Shown one piece after another: positions 21,046 through 30,946 of a stretch of 64,000 nt of DNA. Position numbers and translations under genes: made by a program. This stretch comes from Planctomicrobium piriforme (GTDB taxonomy: Bacteria > Planctomycetota > Planctomycetia > Planctomycetales > Planctomycetaceae). The DNA lies in the NCBI GenBank assembly GCA_945860955.1, contig CAMATH010000008.1, positions 39,423 through 103,422 of the forward strand, given 5' to 3'. Positions within the stretch are counted from its first letter, which is position 1. Each line of letters opens with the position of its first letter. The notes under the pieces were generated by a model, which saw only the letters and a program-made list of their open reading frames with translations, searched no databases and was not told the DNA's origin.

Positions 21046-22761
21046 TTAACGCGCCCGGCGTGACAAATCACGATACACGTCACGTGCCTGTTCGAATTCC
21101 CGCAACGCCTCGGGTTTCAACACGCCGCGATTCCGGGCAATCTCCCGTTCCATCAGATCGACGAAGTAGCGTACCTGTTCCCGACGGGGCACGATCTCGG
21201 CGCCAGCAATGGTGAAATGCCAGGGGGCGGTGTGGGCGAATCGCTTCCGTCCCCCCAAACGAGGTTCGATACTGCGAACCACCAGCCAGCCGGTTTCGGT
21301 CACCTCGATTTCACGACGCGTTGTCGCCTGCCAGGCGCGCTCTGGCGTGGAAACCAATTCCGGGACGAATCGGTCGACAACCTGACCATTCACCAGGATC
21401 TCGATGGTTGATACCGGTTGCTCGCTGACAGTTTCAATGTCCACCGCGAGTTTGCGCGGTGCTTTCCCCTCAAACGCAAACCGATCGCCCGCGAGTTTGC
21501 CATCCACCGTGGCAAATAACATCGGTCCGGTTGTCACAAAGCTCCGCCCCGCTTTTAGCCCCGCGAGCCATCCTTCGACAGAGAACTTCTCACCAGTGTG
21601 AACATAGACGCGACTGTGTCCCAACGGAACGGGATGGACTCCTGAAGCGGTTCCCGCTGTGGGAGCGAGCTGAAAGCCACAATTGAGCAGAGCGTAATAG
21701 ACTTCCCAACCGGAATTCAACCAGCCCCATTCAGTCAGCGCGTCCGGTCCCTCCCGTTCCAGGGGCATCCACTCGGGAGGAGGAACCGGCGACTGTTTGA
21801 ATCCGAAATTGGTCCGCCAGACACTGTTGTTCGAGAGTTCGAACAAGTCGATTTCCGCGACCGGTACCAGCATCATTGACCAGGGCCAGGAATGCTTGTC
21901 GAGGTCGAGCAACGCCCCTTCCGCGTGCGCCCTGCGTGCGATTTCCCCCACCGGCGGGGCCAGCGTCTCGAATACCGATTTGTGATTCAACAGGAACATC
22001 GCCCCCAGCAGGTGGGCTTTCCCATCGACCGAAAAGACTTCGTACTCCGTATTGCGCGGCAGAATCACATGGTGTTCGTCGACAACAATCGGGTCGGTCC
22101 CCCGATCTTCGCGCGGCCCGAATGGCGATGGTCCCTGCCTTCTCAATGGCGAAGGAAGCAGGTCGGGAGCCGCGTCGGAGCGAGTCGTCCAATACGTCAC
22201 GGGAAACGCGACGTTCAAATCCTCGGCGAGCATCACGTTGGGCAATTCCACGATTCGCCGATGCACGTGCGTCTCGCCGGAATACCAACCCCGCAACCCA
22301 AGATCGATCCAACGAGTCAGCCGAATGGTCCGCTCGACAGGTTCGTCCGCGACCACAAACTTCTGTGAGACCGGCAGATACTCCTTGCCCCGTTCCACCT
22401 CGATCTCGTACTCGCCAGGAGGCAGTTCCCGTCGAAAGGGATGAGCCGACACGGTGGTATGCCGCTCTTGCGACCCGGGCATGGGAACCCATTGCTCCTC
22501 GTACACCACAGCCGACCCGGCCTTGTCGGCCGATTGAACGAATAGCCATTCGCCTCGCGAATCCCGCAAATAGACCCGGGCGGCGAGCGGTCGGCCGGTT
22601 TTTGCGTCGACAATTCTCCCTTGAAACTCGGCGGCAAAGCTCAAATCGGTCGCGATCAACCCTGTCAGGCAGACGGCCGAAAGCCACTGCAGGAGAGTGG
22701 TCAGTCGCGCCGGCAATCCGGCGGAACGACAGTCGGAGGTTGGGGGAAGCATCGAGGTCAT
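21046..22761 (-). CDS. CehA/McbA-type metallohydrolase (PHP-like)
   Basis: 571 residues from the ATG at 22761; a second ATG lies at 22752, and the open frame reaches 22875 without a signal. A signal peptide follows (LLQWLSAVCLTGLIATDLSFA), then a beta domain (EFQGRIVDAKTGRPLAARVYLRD) of the carboxypeptidase-regulatory type. The PHP-like metal motif is GWYSGETHVHRR (about residues 159-168), as in CehA/McbA family proteins, with DEHHVILPRNTEYEVF and LLDLDKHSW downstream. Residues about 203-224 (22090-22155) form an Arg/Pro/Gly/Asp-rich insertion that looks unlike the rest and may derive from a dispersed repeat. The hydrolysed substrate is unknown. Confidence 0.8.
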   Translation of the reverse strand: MTSMLPPTSDCRSAGLPARLTTLLQWLSAVCLTGLIATDLSFAAEFQGRIVDAKTGRPLAARVYLRDSRGEWLFVQSADKAGSAVVYEEQWVPMPGSQERHTTVSAHPFRRELPPGEYEIEVERGKEYLPVSQKFVVADEPVERTIRLTRWIDLGLRGWYSGETHVHRRIVELPNVMLAEDLNVAFPVTYWTTRSDAAPDLLPSPLRRQGPSPFGPREDRGTDPIVVDEHHVILPRNTEYEVFSVDGKAHLLGAMFLLNHKSVFETLAPPVGEIARRAHAEGALLDLDKHSWPWSMMLVPVAEIDLFELSNNSVWRTNFGFKQSPVPPPEWMPLEREGPDALTEWGWLNSGWEVYYALLNCGFQLAPTAGTASGVHPVPLGHSRVYVHTGEKFSVEGWLAGLKAGRSFVTTGPMLFATVDGKLAGDRFAFEGKAPRKLAVDIETVSEQPVSTIEILVNGQVVDRFVPELVSTPERAWQATTRREIEVTETGWLVVRSIEPRLGGRKRFAHTAPWHFTIAGAEIVPRREQVRYFVDLMEREIARNRGVLKPEALREFEQARDVYRDLSRRAR

Positions 22762-22950
22762 GAACTGTGTGGCCCTGCGCGCGAAATGGAACCCAGCTTG
22801 AATTCCGACGGTGCCGGGTACGATACGACGGATCGGGTCGAGAGACAAACCCCGGTCAATCTCGAACACGACCAACAGACTGTCGGCCCCGCTTGAGATC
22901 GCACCCGTCGACGATACAATCCGCGCTCCCCAACCGCAGGAGATTCGTCG

Positions 22951-23712
22951 TTGTTCAACCGCATCGCAGAGCAGTACCGCAACCGCACCGCCGTCGTCAT
23001 TGGGGCGGGCGGGATTGGTGGCGAGATCAGCCGATTTTTGTCATCGCACGACGCCCGGCTGGTTGTCGCGGACCGTGATCCCAAGTTGCTGGAGCGAATC
23101 GCCAGCCTGGGAGGGGGATCGGCCCAGATCACAACCCGGACCCTGGATGTTCAGGATGGCCAGGGGGTCGCGGACTTCTTCCGTTTCGTCCAGACGACGG
23201 TGGGGACACCCGACTTCCTGTTCTATACCGCCGGTATTCTGAATATTGAATCCTTCGCGGAGACCTCCAACGAGATTTGGAACCGCGCGGTGAATGTGAA
23301 TTTGAACGGAGCGTTCTATTGCACGAAGGGGGCGGCGGATCTGATGCGCCCGGCGGGCAAGGGGAGCATCCTGCTATTGGCGTCCATCTCGGGAACAAAG
23401 GCCCGGTCTGGAACGCGGGTCAACCCGGTTTACAATACGACCAAGGCGGGGTTGGTGGCATTTGTGAACTCGACCGCTATGCAACTGCGGCCATTTGGCG
23501 TGCGCATCAACTGCATTTCACCCGGGCCGACTTCCACCGCGATGATGGACGTACAGCCACCCCAGGTTCATTCGGCGGTGGGAGAGATCAGTCTCGACGG
23601 ACGGATGAACAATCCGACGGAAGTCGCCGAATTGGCGCTGTTTGTGGCCGCCCATGGCCGATTTACAGGGGAAGATCTGGGAATGGGGGGAGGGGCGGGA
23701 TTGGGGGGCTGA
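22951..23712 (+). CDS. SDR-family oxidoreductase
   Basis: 253 residues with a TTG start at 22951, decided by AGGAG at 22938-22942 (8-base spacing). It has the Rossmann glycine motif VIGAGGIGGEISRF, acidic cofactor residue in VVADRDP, the catalytic Ser in LLASISGTKARSG and the YxxxK motif in YNTTKAGLV, followed by RINCISPGPTSTAMM. The aspartate after the second strand suggests NAD(H) preference (inference). The substrate cannot be assigned; FabG-like ketoreductases share the same pattern. It has no operon partner: an oppositely oriented gene lies upstream and a 223-base gap follows. Confidence 0.9.
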   Translation: MFNRIAEQYRNRTAVVIGAGGIGGEISRFLSSHDARLVVADRDPKLLERIASLGGGSAQITTRTLDVQDGQGVADFFRFVQTTVGTPDFLFYTAGILNIESFAETSNEIWNRAVNVNLNGAFYCTKGAADLMRPAGKGSILLLASISGTKARSGTRVNPVYNTTKAGLVAFVNSTAMQLRPFGVRINCISPGPTSTAMMDVQPPQVHSAVGEISLDGRMNNPTEVAELALFVAAHGRFTGEDLGMGGGAGLGG

Positions 23713-23935
23713 AACGGGTTGGTGCCACGCCCTTCTTCGCAGAGGCTCTCCGATAGTGAACGCCCATTTTCGGAAAATTCGCCGGTAAATTCCGCGAGTC
23801 TGCAACGTGTCGTCGAAACCACCGGCTGAAAAATGCTCCGCGAGACAAAATGGGGTCGGCTTGTAGTACAATAAAAGGGGTTGCCAGAACCCCTCGTTCG
23901 GTTCCCGAATCCTCACTTGCCGCACGACACCCGAT

Positions 23936-26263
23936 ATGACTCTGCCTTCACGCCATCGCTGGTTGATCCGCCTGACGCTGGTCGCGGCATTCGCCGTGGT
24001 TCGATCCGCAGGTTTGCGTGCCGAGGACTCCGCCAATCCCGAGGCCGCGACTCACTGGGCGTTTCGCCCGGTGACGCGGTCTGCGGTCCCTGTCGTCCAA
24101 CGACGGGAACGGGTTCAAAACCCGGTCGACGCGTTTTTGTTGTCGCGATTGGAGGAAAAGGGGCTTTCCTTCGCCCCCGCCGCGTCCCGGCGCGAACTGA
24201 TTCGGCGGGTGAAATTCGATCTCACCGGGCTCCCCCCCACTCCTGCGGAAATCACCGAGTTTGTGAATGATTCCGCACCCGACGCCTTCGAACGGCTGGT
24301 CGACCGGTTGCTGGCCAGTCCCCAGTATGGCGAACATTGGGGCCGGTTCTGGCTGGATATTGTCCGTTACGCCGAGACCGCCGGCTTCAACGCGGACCCG
24401 GTTCGTCCCCTTGCCTGGAAATACCGCGACTGGGTCATTCAGGCGTTCAACAACGATCTGCCGTTCGACAGATTTGTGGAACAGCAGATCGCCGGCGATG
24501 AGCTTTTTCCGGACGATCCGCAGGCTCGGCTCGCGACGGGATACATCTTGATGTGGCCCGACGAAAGCAACGCGTCGAACATTTTGCTCGCCCGTCAGGA
24601 ATCGCTGAACGACCTGACCGGCAACGTCGGGTCGGTGTTTCTGGGAGTCTCGATCGGTTGCGCCCAGTGCCACAATCACAAGTTCGATCCGATTCCGCAG
24701 CGCGATTTCTTCCGCCTGCAGGCGTTCTTTTCGGGACTGGTTCGCTGCGACAGCGCCGCAGTCGGCCCGTTGCCGGAATTGGTCGCGTGGCAGAAACTGG
24801 ACGACGAATGGCTCCAGCAGACGCAGCCCCAGCGGCTGGAACTGCAAAAACTGGAAGCTGAGGCGCGGGTGAAGGCGGCGGGCGATCGACGGATGAAGTT
24901 CCCCCAGGTCGTTCTCGAGGCGATCGACACTCCGCCGGAACTGCGCACGACGATGCAGCGCCAGCTCGCCTTCTGGTGTGAACGGCAGATGGGAATCACC
25001 GATGAGGGGATCGTGGCGGCACTGTCGCCCGAGCAGAAGCAGCGGCGTATTGAATTGCGCAAGCAGCTCGCCGACGCCAAGACGAAACGTCCGAAACCTC
25101 CCGCCGAGATCGATGGCATGGTGGCGGGTGAAGTCGACTGCACTCCGCCAGCGACGCACGTGCTGGCTGCCGGGAGTTACAACAAACCGCTCGCGGAGGT
25201 CCAGCCTGGCTTCCCGTCGTTTGTGGCGACGGGTTCTCCGGGCGACGCGCCCATCACTGCTCCCCATTCCAAGACCTCGGGGCGTCGGTCGGTTTTGGCG
25301 AAGTGGATGTCGAATCCCGCGAACCCTCTGGTTCCCCGGGTGATCGTCAATCGGGTCTGGCAGGGGCATTTTGGACGGGGCCTGGTCGACAATGGCAACG
25401 ATTTTGGGAGCCAGACCAGTCCCCCGACCCATCCCGAGTTGCTCGACTGGCTCGCGGCCGTCTTTGTCTCTGCCGAAGTCACATCTGGGGGCTCTGACCA
25501 GTCGGGACTGGGCTGGAAGCTGAAGAACCTGCACCGGTTGATACTCACGTCCACTGCGTATCAGCAGGCGGGAGTTGACGCGGTGAACCCGGAATCGCTC
25601 TCCACCGCGTTGGAAGCCGACTCGGGGAACCGGTTCTACTGGCACTTCACCCGCCGACGGCTTTCGGGTGAATCGGTTCGTGATTCCCTGTTGGCAATCG
25701 CCGGCAATTTGAACCAGACGCAGCTTGGACCCAGCGTCTGGCCCGAACTCCCCCGCGATTTCACCGCGCGTGAGGCGTGGAAGGTTTCACCTGCGATCGC
25801 CGACCGCAATCGGCGGAGCATTTACATCCACGCGAAACGGAACCTTCCGTACCCGCTGTTGGAAGCGTTTGATCTCCCCGACATGCACGAGAGCTGCGCC
25901 CGGCGGTCTCAGACGACGGTCGCGCCCCAGGCGCTGATGCTGCTCAACAGCGAATTGATCCTGGCGCTCGCCCGGCAACTGGCGGGAGAGCTACTGCGCG
26001 ACAACCCCGAAGCCGACGCCACAACTCTCATTGGCGAACTCTACGCGCGAGTCTTCGGCCGAGCCCCCGATGCCGACGAACTTCCGGCGGCCAACAGTTT
26101 TCTTGATCGGCAAACGCTACTCTTGGGCCAGCGTGTCCGCTCGGGAGATCGGTTATTGCTCCCGAAAGGAATGCCCAAATTCCTCGACCCCGCCCGGGCT
26201 GCCGCCGTGGTCGATTTGTGCCACGCGCTGCTGAATGCGAATGAGTTTTTGTACGTGGATTAG
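23936..26263 (+). CDS. DUF1549/DUF1553 protein without PSCyt1
   Basis: 775 residues with a signal peptide (WLIRLTLVAAFAVVRSAGLRA). DUF1549 starts at RVQNPVDAFLLSRLEEKGL and includes LTGLPPTPAEI, FDRFVEQQIAGDELFPDD and the haem-type CAQCHNHKFDPIPQRDFF. DUF1553 follows with NRVWQGHFGRGLVDNGNDFG, THPELLDWLAAVF and ARRSQTTVAPQALMLLNSE. It lacks the N-terminal planctomycete cytochrome C domain that its relative at 5218-8376 carries, and no DUF1501 gene follows it; a convergent gene on the minus strand does. It is therefore an orphan of the usual pair. Confidence 0.9.
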   Translation: MTLPSRHRWLIRLTLVAAFAVVRSAGLRAEDSANPEAATHWAFRPVTRSAVPVVQRRERVQNPVDAFLLSRLEEKGLSFAPAASRRELIRRVKFDLTGLPPTPAEITEFVNDSAPDAFERLVDRLLASPQYGEHWGRFWLDIVRYAETAGFNADPVRPLAWKYRDWVIQAFNNDLPFDRFVEQQIAGDELFPDDPQARLATGYILMWPDESNASNILLARQESLNDLTGNVGSVFLGVSIGCAQCHNHKFDPIPQRDFFRLQAFFSGLVRCDSAAVGPLPELVAWQKLDDEWLQQTQPQRLELQKLEAEARVKAAGDRRMKFPQVVLEAIDTPPELRTTMQRQLAFWCERQMGITDEGIVAALSPEQKQRRIELRKQLADAKTKRPKPPAEIDGMVAGEVDCTPPATHVLAAGSYNKPLAEVQPGFPSFVATGSPGDAPITAPHSKTSGRRSVLAKWMSNPANPLVPRVIVNRVWQGHFGRGLVDNGNDFGSQTSPPTHPELLDWLAAVFVSAEVTSGGSDQSGLGWKLKNLHRLILTSTAYQQAGVDAVNPESLSTALEADSGNRFYWHFTRRRLSGESVRDSLLAIAGNLNQTQLGPSVWPELPRDFTAREAWKVSPAIADRNRRSIYIHAKRNLPYPLLEAFDLPDMHESCARRSQTTVAPQALMLLNSELILALARQLAGELLRDNPEADATTLIGELYARVFGRAPDADELPAANSFLDRQTLLLGQRVRSGDRLLLPKGMPKFLDPARAAAVVDLCHALLNANEFLYVD

Positions 26264-26360
26264 CGTGCGGTGTTCATAGCCCATGAGAGAAGTCGCGGTG
26301 TGGAGACTCCCTCTTCATTCGACCTTTCTCGGCTGTGGGCTAGTACATCCCCCGGCGTTT

Positions 26361-27572
26361 TCACGGAGTCGCTCGAGCGGCATCTGCTTTTGGATTCGCG
26401 TCGGCGACCGGCTGCCAATGGGCCCACATCGCGCCGCGCCCCTTTTCGAATTTCGTCAGCAGGCGTTCCGTTCGGTCGGCCAGGCACATGACCGCGAGTT
26501 GCCGGGCACCGTCCCGGCGGGTTCCATACAGCAGAAACTCACCATCCGCCGAGGGCTGGGGATGGTAATGCGTCGAACCTTCCGCAGTGGTCGTCAATCG
26601 TTCGGGCTGACCGTCGAGAGCGACGTGAAAGAGCTCGACGTTCTTGCCAACCAGCGCGGTGTAAAAGATTGACTTCCCGTCGACCGACCAGACGGGAATG
26701 TCACTGCTCCCTCCGTGAAAGTCGAAGACGTCGAGAAATTCGGTGACGCCCCGATAACCGGCCCGGTCTGCGATTTTTCGCAGTCCTGTTCCGTCGGCGT
26801 TCACGAGATTCGGGTGGCAGTTGTAATGTTCTCCGGAGACAAACAGCAGGTGCCGACCATCGGGGGACCAGGTGGGCGCGAAGTTGAACGGGTTCCCGGT
26901 CTTCACATGGACCGCGTTTGAACCGTCGGCGTCCGCCAGGTACACCTGATAGCTCTTGTGGTAGGCGATTCGCTTCCCATCGCGCGACGCGCTGAAACCG
27001 TACGTGAATTCCTGGGAACCTTTGGTGAGATCGACTTTGTTTTTGCCATCGCGGTCCATTTTAAACGGATGCGAGTTGCCGTCGATGAGCGCGGTGAACC
27101 CGAGCTTGGTCGAGTCTCCCTGCCAGAAAAACAGTCCGCCGTTGTAAAAGCTGACGCGATCGACCGCCGTCACGTTAATCGCCCGTCGTGACTCCAGATC
27201 GACCAGATACGAGTCCAGCGACCAGCCTTCCGCGGTGAAGCGAAACGTCTTGTGTTCTTCCTCCCACGCGGCGTTTTCAGGACTCTGCCATCCCCGCGCG
27301 ACGATCGCGGTCTGGCCGTCGGGGGACCAGCCCGCGAATTGGGTCCAGGCGTTGGGATCGTCGACAAGCGGCTCGCCGATCGGCTGAGAATCCCCCCCCG
27401 CGATCGGGATCACTTTCGCCCGCATCGTCCGGACATTGGTATGACGATTGCCGGGGAGATTGGTTTGCATTTCGGTGAAACCAATCAGTCGGGGCGGTGT
27501 CGCTGCGACGGGGGCATCGCCCGGTGCCGCGAGCAGCAGCGCACCCAAAGCCAGAATCACTGTGTGTGTCAT
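26361..27572 (-). CDS. TolB-like WD40/PD40 beta-propeller protein
   Basis: 403 residues. A short signal peptide (VILALGALLLAAPGDA) precedes repeated PD40-type blades: FAGWSPDGQTAIVARG, FGFSASRDG-like GFSASRDGKRIAYHKS, FAPTWSPDGRHLLFVSGE, PVWSVDGKSIFYTAL and PQPSADGEFLLYGTRRDG. The pattern is the TolB/DPP-IV-type propeller without a peptidase domain. It is likely secreted or periplasmic and binds a protein or polymer, but no partner is encoded next to it. It is convergent with the DUF1549 gene at 23936. Confidence 0.82.
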   Translation of the reverse strand: MTHTVILALGALLLAAPGDAPVAATPPRLIGFTEMQTNLPGNRHTNVRTMRAKVIPIAGGDSQPIGEPLVDDPNAWTQFAGWSPDGQTAIVARGWQSPENAAWEEEHKTFRFTAEGWSLDSYLVDLESRRAINVTAVDRVSFYNGGLFFWQGDSTKLGFTALIDGNSHPFKMDRDGKNKVDLTKGSQEFTYGFSASRDGKRIAYHKSYQVYLADADGSNAVHVKTGNPFNFAPTWSPDGRHLLFVSGEHYNCHPNLVNADGTGLRKIADRAGYRGVTEFLDVFDFHGGSSDIPVWSVDGKSIFYTALVGKNVELFHVALDGQPERLTTTAEGSTHYHPQPSADGEFLLYGTRRDGARQLAVMCLADRTERLLTKFEKGRGAMWAHWQPVADANPKADAARATP

Positions 27573-27674
27573 GTCGAACGATGGGACAAATGAGGGAATG
27601 ACAGTCCGATTCGAGACGATACCAAGGGAGAAGTCCCGGGTGATAGCGCCATCGACGAACGCGCTTTGTCGGCA

Positions 27675-28364
27675 TCAGCCTCGGGCGATCTCCTCAAGCG
27701 GTGGAAGGCCAATCCGCGCACAGGTCGCAAGCAGCGGGCATTCCGCACATTTCGGTCGGCGGGCGATACAGATCTTCCGTCCGTGATGAATCAGCCGATG
27801 GGCCGTGTTAATCCACTCTTCCCTCGGCAACACCGCCATCAGATCCTGCTCGATCTTCTCCGGCGTCGATTCTTTGGTCAGCCCCAGGAGTTTGCTGATC
27901 CGTTTCACATGCGTGTCGACCACGACGCCCGTCGCGATTCCAAACGCGGTCCCCAGCAACACATTCGCCGTCTTGCGACCCACCCCCGGCAGGCTGGTCA
28001 GCTCCTCGACGGTCCGTGGCAGCTCTCCACCAAACTCGTCCACCAGCTTTCGCGCCATGCCCCGCAGATTCGTCGCCTTCGCCCGGAAGAACCCGGTCGA
28101 TTGAACCAGTTGTTCCACCTCTTCCTGTTCCGCGTCGGCGAGCGCCTGGGGGGTTGGGAACCTTCGGAAGAGTTCTGGGGTGACCTGGTTCACTCGTTCG
28201 TCGGTACACTGTGCCGACAGAATGGTGGCGGCGAGCAGTTGGAACGGAGATTCGTGCCGCAATGCGCACTCCGCGACCGGATACGCGAGCGCCAATCCCT
28301 CGACGATTCGCAGGGCGCGTTCCCGGCGTTCCTTCTCGCGGGCCGCAGATCGTGACGTAACCAT
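27675..28364 (-). CDS. nth: Endonuclease III
   Basis: 229 residues. A DNA glycosylase/AP lyase that removes oxidised pyrimidines in base excision repair. The helix-hairpin-helix is [14 protein letters not shown] with the catalytic Lys, the catalytic Asp is in [12 protein letters not shown], and the iron-sulfur cluster motif is complete: [17 protein letters not shown] (C-x6-C-x2-C-x5-C). The N-terminus has a short Arg/Glu-rich extension before the usual start of the fold. It is divergent from the DUF309 gene with a 130-base gap that could hold both promoters. Confidence 0.96.
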   Translation of the reverse strand: MVTSRSAAREKERRERALRIVEGLALAYPVAECALRHESPFQLLAATILSAQCTDERVNQVTPELFRRFPTPQALADAEQEEVEQLVQSTGFFRAKATNLRGMARKLVDEFGGELPRTVEELTSLPGVGRKTANVLLGTAFGIATGVVVDTHVKRISKLLGLTKESTPEKIEQDLMAVLPREEWINTAHRLIHHGRKICIARRPKCAECPLLATCARIGLPPLEEIARG

Positions 28365-28494
28365 TCTTCTCTCCAGACCGTTATGACCAGCAGCGGGCTG
28401 GGGAAACCGCGAATTTCGCGACTCCCCCGCGTGGACAGAGCCTCGCCGGTCAGACTACAGTGACGTTCGCCCCTAACCAACCTGGAACACGGAC

Positions 28495-28878
28495 ATGCCC
28501 GAGGATTACCCGGCACTCTATCTCGAAGGTCTCCGGCTGTTCAACGCCGAGGACTTTTTCGAGAGTCATGAAGTGCTGGAAGATCTGTGGTCGGAAACCG
28601 AGGGAGAACGACGCAAGTTCTACCAGGGACTGATTCAGGCCGCCGTGGCGCTGTTGCACTTTGGCAACGAGAATCTGGGGGGGGCGAAGAAAGTCTACCT
28701 GTCGTCGCGAAAGTACCTGGAGGCGTACGCCCCCCGGTACGAAGGACTGGATGTCGAGGAGTTTCTGAAGAACCTCGACTGGTGTTTCGCGGAGCTGGTT
28801 GAAAACCAGGACAAATATCCCGCCGGCGTGGCGTTGCGCGACGAGCGGATTCCGAAACTGAAGATTCCGGGAGATTGA
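28495..28878 (+). CDS. DUF309 domain protein
   Basis: 127 residues. The DUF309 motif FNAEDFFESHEVLEDLW and the following YQGLIQAAVALLHFGNENLGGA define the family, a small helical metal-binding-like fold of unknown function. It is the first gene of the plus-strand cluster 28495-31762: the LON-domain gene starts 9 bases after its stop and folE 3 bases after that. The cluster suggests it is expressed with folate/tetrahydropterin synthesis, but no functional link is known. Confidence 0.9.
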   Translation: MPEDYPALYLEGLRLFNAEDFFESHEVLEDLWSETEGERRKFYQGLIQAAVALLHFGNENLGGAKKVYLSSRKYLEAYAPRYEGLDVEEFLKNLDWCFAELVENQDKYPAGVALRDERIPKLKIPGD

Positions 28879-28887
28879 CCGGTTTCC

Positions 28888-29583
28888 ATGCACTCTGAAC
28901 CCGAATTCACCGCCGACCTCACTGGTTTCGAGGGGACGGTTCCTTTGTTCCCGCTGGATGGGGTGGTTCTGTTCCCCCATGTGGCGCTGCCGTTGCACAT
29001 CTTCGAGCCGCGGTATCGCAAGATGGTCGCCGACGCGCTCGACGGGAACCGGTTGATCGCGCTCGCGCTCCCGCGTTCCGGTCCCGTCTCACCCGCCGGG
29101 CCTGAACTGAACCCGATTGTCTGTGTGGGACGGATCACGGCGGAAGAGCGATTGGCCGGGGGGCGATACAATATTGTTCTCACCGGACTGCAACGGGCCG
29201 AGCTGGTCAGTGAACTGGTGACCGACCTGCCGTACCGCGTGGGGGAACTGGAATTGCTCCCCGACGAGTATCGCGACGACCTGGCGATCGATCTGGAGGT
29301 TCGGCAGGAAGAGCTGCTGAAGTCGTTCCGGCGGTTGATGAAAACGGGGCGGTCAGATTCGCTGTTCCAGCAGATGCTTGATGCTGATTTGCCGTTAGGG
29401 GTGCTGTGCGATCTGCTGGTGGCCGCCCTCAAAGTCGCTCCCGTCGACAAGTACCGGGCGCTCGCCGAGGTGGATGTCGAACGGCGGAGCGAATTCCTGC
29501 TGCGGACGATTCACGCGCTCTCTTCCGAGGGACAACCTCAACGGCGTCCGGTGAAATACCCTCCCCGATTCAGTCTGAATTGA
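28888..29583 (+). CDS. LON substrate-binding domain protein
   Basis: 231 residues. The N-terminal LON domain is recognisable from VPLFPLDGVVLFPHVALPLHIFEPRYRKMV and the glycine-rich GGRYNIVLTGLQRAELV. There is no ATPase or Ser-Lys peptidase part, so it is a stand-alone substrate-binding protein, a type often conserved near other housekeeping genes. It sits between the DUF309 gene and folE with gaps of 9 and 3 bases, which implies tight co-expression. Its client is unknown. Confidence 0.9.
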   Translation: MHSEPEFTADLTGFEGTVPLFPLDGVVLFPHVALPLHIFEPRYRKMVADALDGNRLIALALPRSGPVSPAGPELNPIVCVGRITAEERLAGGRYNIVLTGLQRAELVSELVTDLPYRVGELELLPDEYRDDLAIDLEVRQEELLKSFRRLMKTGRSDSLFQQMLDADLPLGVLCDLLVAALKVAPVDKYRALAEVDVERRSEFLLRTIHALSSEGQPQRRPVKYPPRFSLN

Positions 29584-29586
29584 GCG

Positions 29587-30168
29587 ATGTCGGACTCGTC
29601 ACAACCGGTGGACCTGCCGCGTATTGAACGCGCCGTGCGCGAGATTCTCGCGGCGGTGGGAGAAGACCCCGACCGGGAGGGGCTGCTCGAAACACCGGCG
29701 CGCGTGGCGCGGATGTATGCCGAGCTGTTTTCGGGATTGAGGGCGACTCCCGAAGAGCATCTGCGGCGGGTGTTCGAAGAGAAGTACGACGAGATGGTGC
29801 TGGTGCGGGACATCACGTTCAACAGCATGTGCGAGCATCATCTGCTGCCGTTCCATGGGGTGGCGCATATCGGTTACATCCCGGACGGAAAGGTGGCGGG
29901 GTTGAGCAAACTGGCCCGGGTGGTGGAGGACATTTCCCACCGCCCGCAGGTGCAGGAGCGGATGACGCACCAGATCGCCGACCTGATGGAGAAGGAGTTG
30001 CGGGCGAAAGGGGTGGTGGTGGTACTCGAAGCGACTCACACGTGCATGACGATTCGGGGAGTGCGCAAACCGGGCAGTCTCACGGTGACCAGTGCTGTTC
30101 GCGGTCGGTTCAAGACGAACCAGTCGACGCGGGCGGAAGCGATGGCGCTGATCATGAACAAGAGGTAG
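29587..30168 (+). CDS. folE: GTP cyclohydrolase I
   Basis: 193 residues. Converts GTP to dihydroneopterin triphosphate, the first step of tetrahydrofolate (and queuosine) synthesis. The zinc site is in [13 protein letters not shown], with the second part in [17 protein letters not shown]. Substrate-binding motifs [20 protein letters not shown] are present. The ATG follows the LON-domain stop by 3 bases. The canonical type IA family (not FolE2) is evident from these motifs. Confidence 0.97.
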   Translation: MSDSSQPVDLPRIERAVREILAAVGEDPDREGLLETPARVARMYAELFSGLRATPEEHLRRVFEEKYDEMVLVRDITFNSMCEHHLLPFHGVAHIGYIPDGKVAGLSKLARVVEDISHRPQVQERMTHQIADLMEKELRAKGVVVVLEATHTCMTIRGVRKPGSLTVTSAVRGRFKTNQSTRAEAMALIMNKR

Positions 30169-30187
30169 CCGTCCTTCGGGGAGAGTC

Positions 30188-30925
30188 ATGCAGGACGCCA
30201 TCGCTTTCTTTTCGCTCCGATTGATTGCCGGCATCGGGTTGATGCTGCTGGTGATGCCGCGCCAGAATGTGACCAGCGCGTTTTTTCGGATTCTGCTGCT
30301 GGTCTGCCTGGGCTTGGGAGTGGTGGCGACGCTGACGACCGAGGGGAACCGGTTCGGACCGATCGCGTTGTGTGTGACGGCATTCGTCGGTTCGGTGCTG
30401 TGGCTGCTCGAACGGCGCTCGGGAGGAACGATTGCGTTGCTGTTGGTTTCGCTGCTGGCGGCGTATGAGACAATTGCCTGTGGTCAGCGGCTGTCTGAGT
30501 CGGCGGGGGTTCCGCTGATGCCGCTGCTTTGTTCCACCGTCGCCACGGTGGGAACATTGGGGGGGGCGATGGCGGGGATGCTGTTGGGACATCGTTACCT
30601 CACCGCGCCGGGGATGCCGCTTGCGCCGTTGTTGAGATTGAATAACGCGCTCGGGATCGCCGGGCTGGCGCGTCTGGCGGTTTCGGGCTGGATGTTGGGG
30701 GCGCACTGGCCGCCTCCGAGCGGGGGGGCTCCCGGCACGTGGCTCGCGCTGCGGTGGCTGGCCGGCGTGGTGGGCCCATTGGTCGTCTGGATCATGGTCA
30801 AAAAGATCCTCCGCTATCGCAACACGCAGTCGGCGACCGGTGTGCTGTTCGTCGGCGTGATTCTCACCTTTCTGGGAGAACTCTCGGGAGATTTGCTGGT
30901 TCGCGCGGTTCGCATTCCCTATTGA
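30188..30925 (+). CDS. Polytopic membrane protein, unknown
   Basis: 245 residues with about seven or eight hydrophobic segments (for example IAGIGLMLLVMPRQN, ILLLVCLGLGVVATL, TIALLLVSLLAAYET, GTLGGAMAGMLLGHRYL, LVVWIMVKKILRYRN, GVLFVGVILTFLGEL). The ATG at 30188 has GGGGAGAG just upstream. I do not recognise the family. It may resemble phenylacetate- or DmsC-type membrane anchors (helices with a GHRYLT-like turn), but this is only a suggestion. It lies 19 bases after folE in the same cluster. Confidence 0.75.
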   Translation: MQDAIAFFSLRLIAGIGLMLLVMPRQNVTSAFFRILLLVCLGLGVVATLTTEGNRFGPIALCVTAFVGSVLWLLERRSGGTIALLLVSLLAAYETIACGQRLSESAGVPLMPLLCSTVATVGTLGGAMAGMLLGHRYLTAPGMPLAPLLRLNNALGIAGLARLAVSGWMLGAHWPPPSGGAPGTWLALRWLAGVVGPLVVWIMVKKILRYRNTQSATGVLFVGVILTFLGELSGDLLVRAVRIPY

Positions 30926-30946
30926 TTATTGGGAGCCAGGAGAGCG

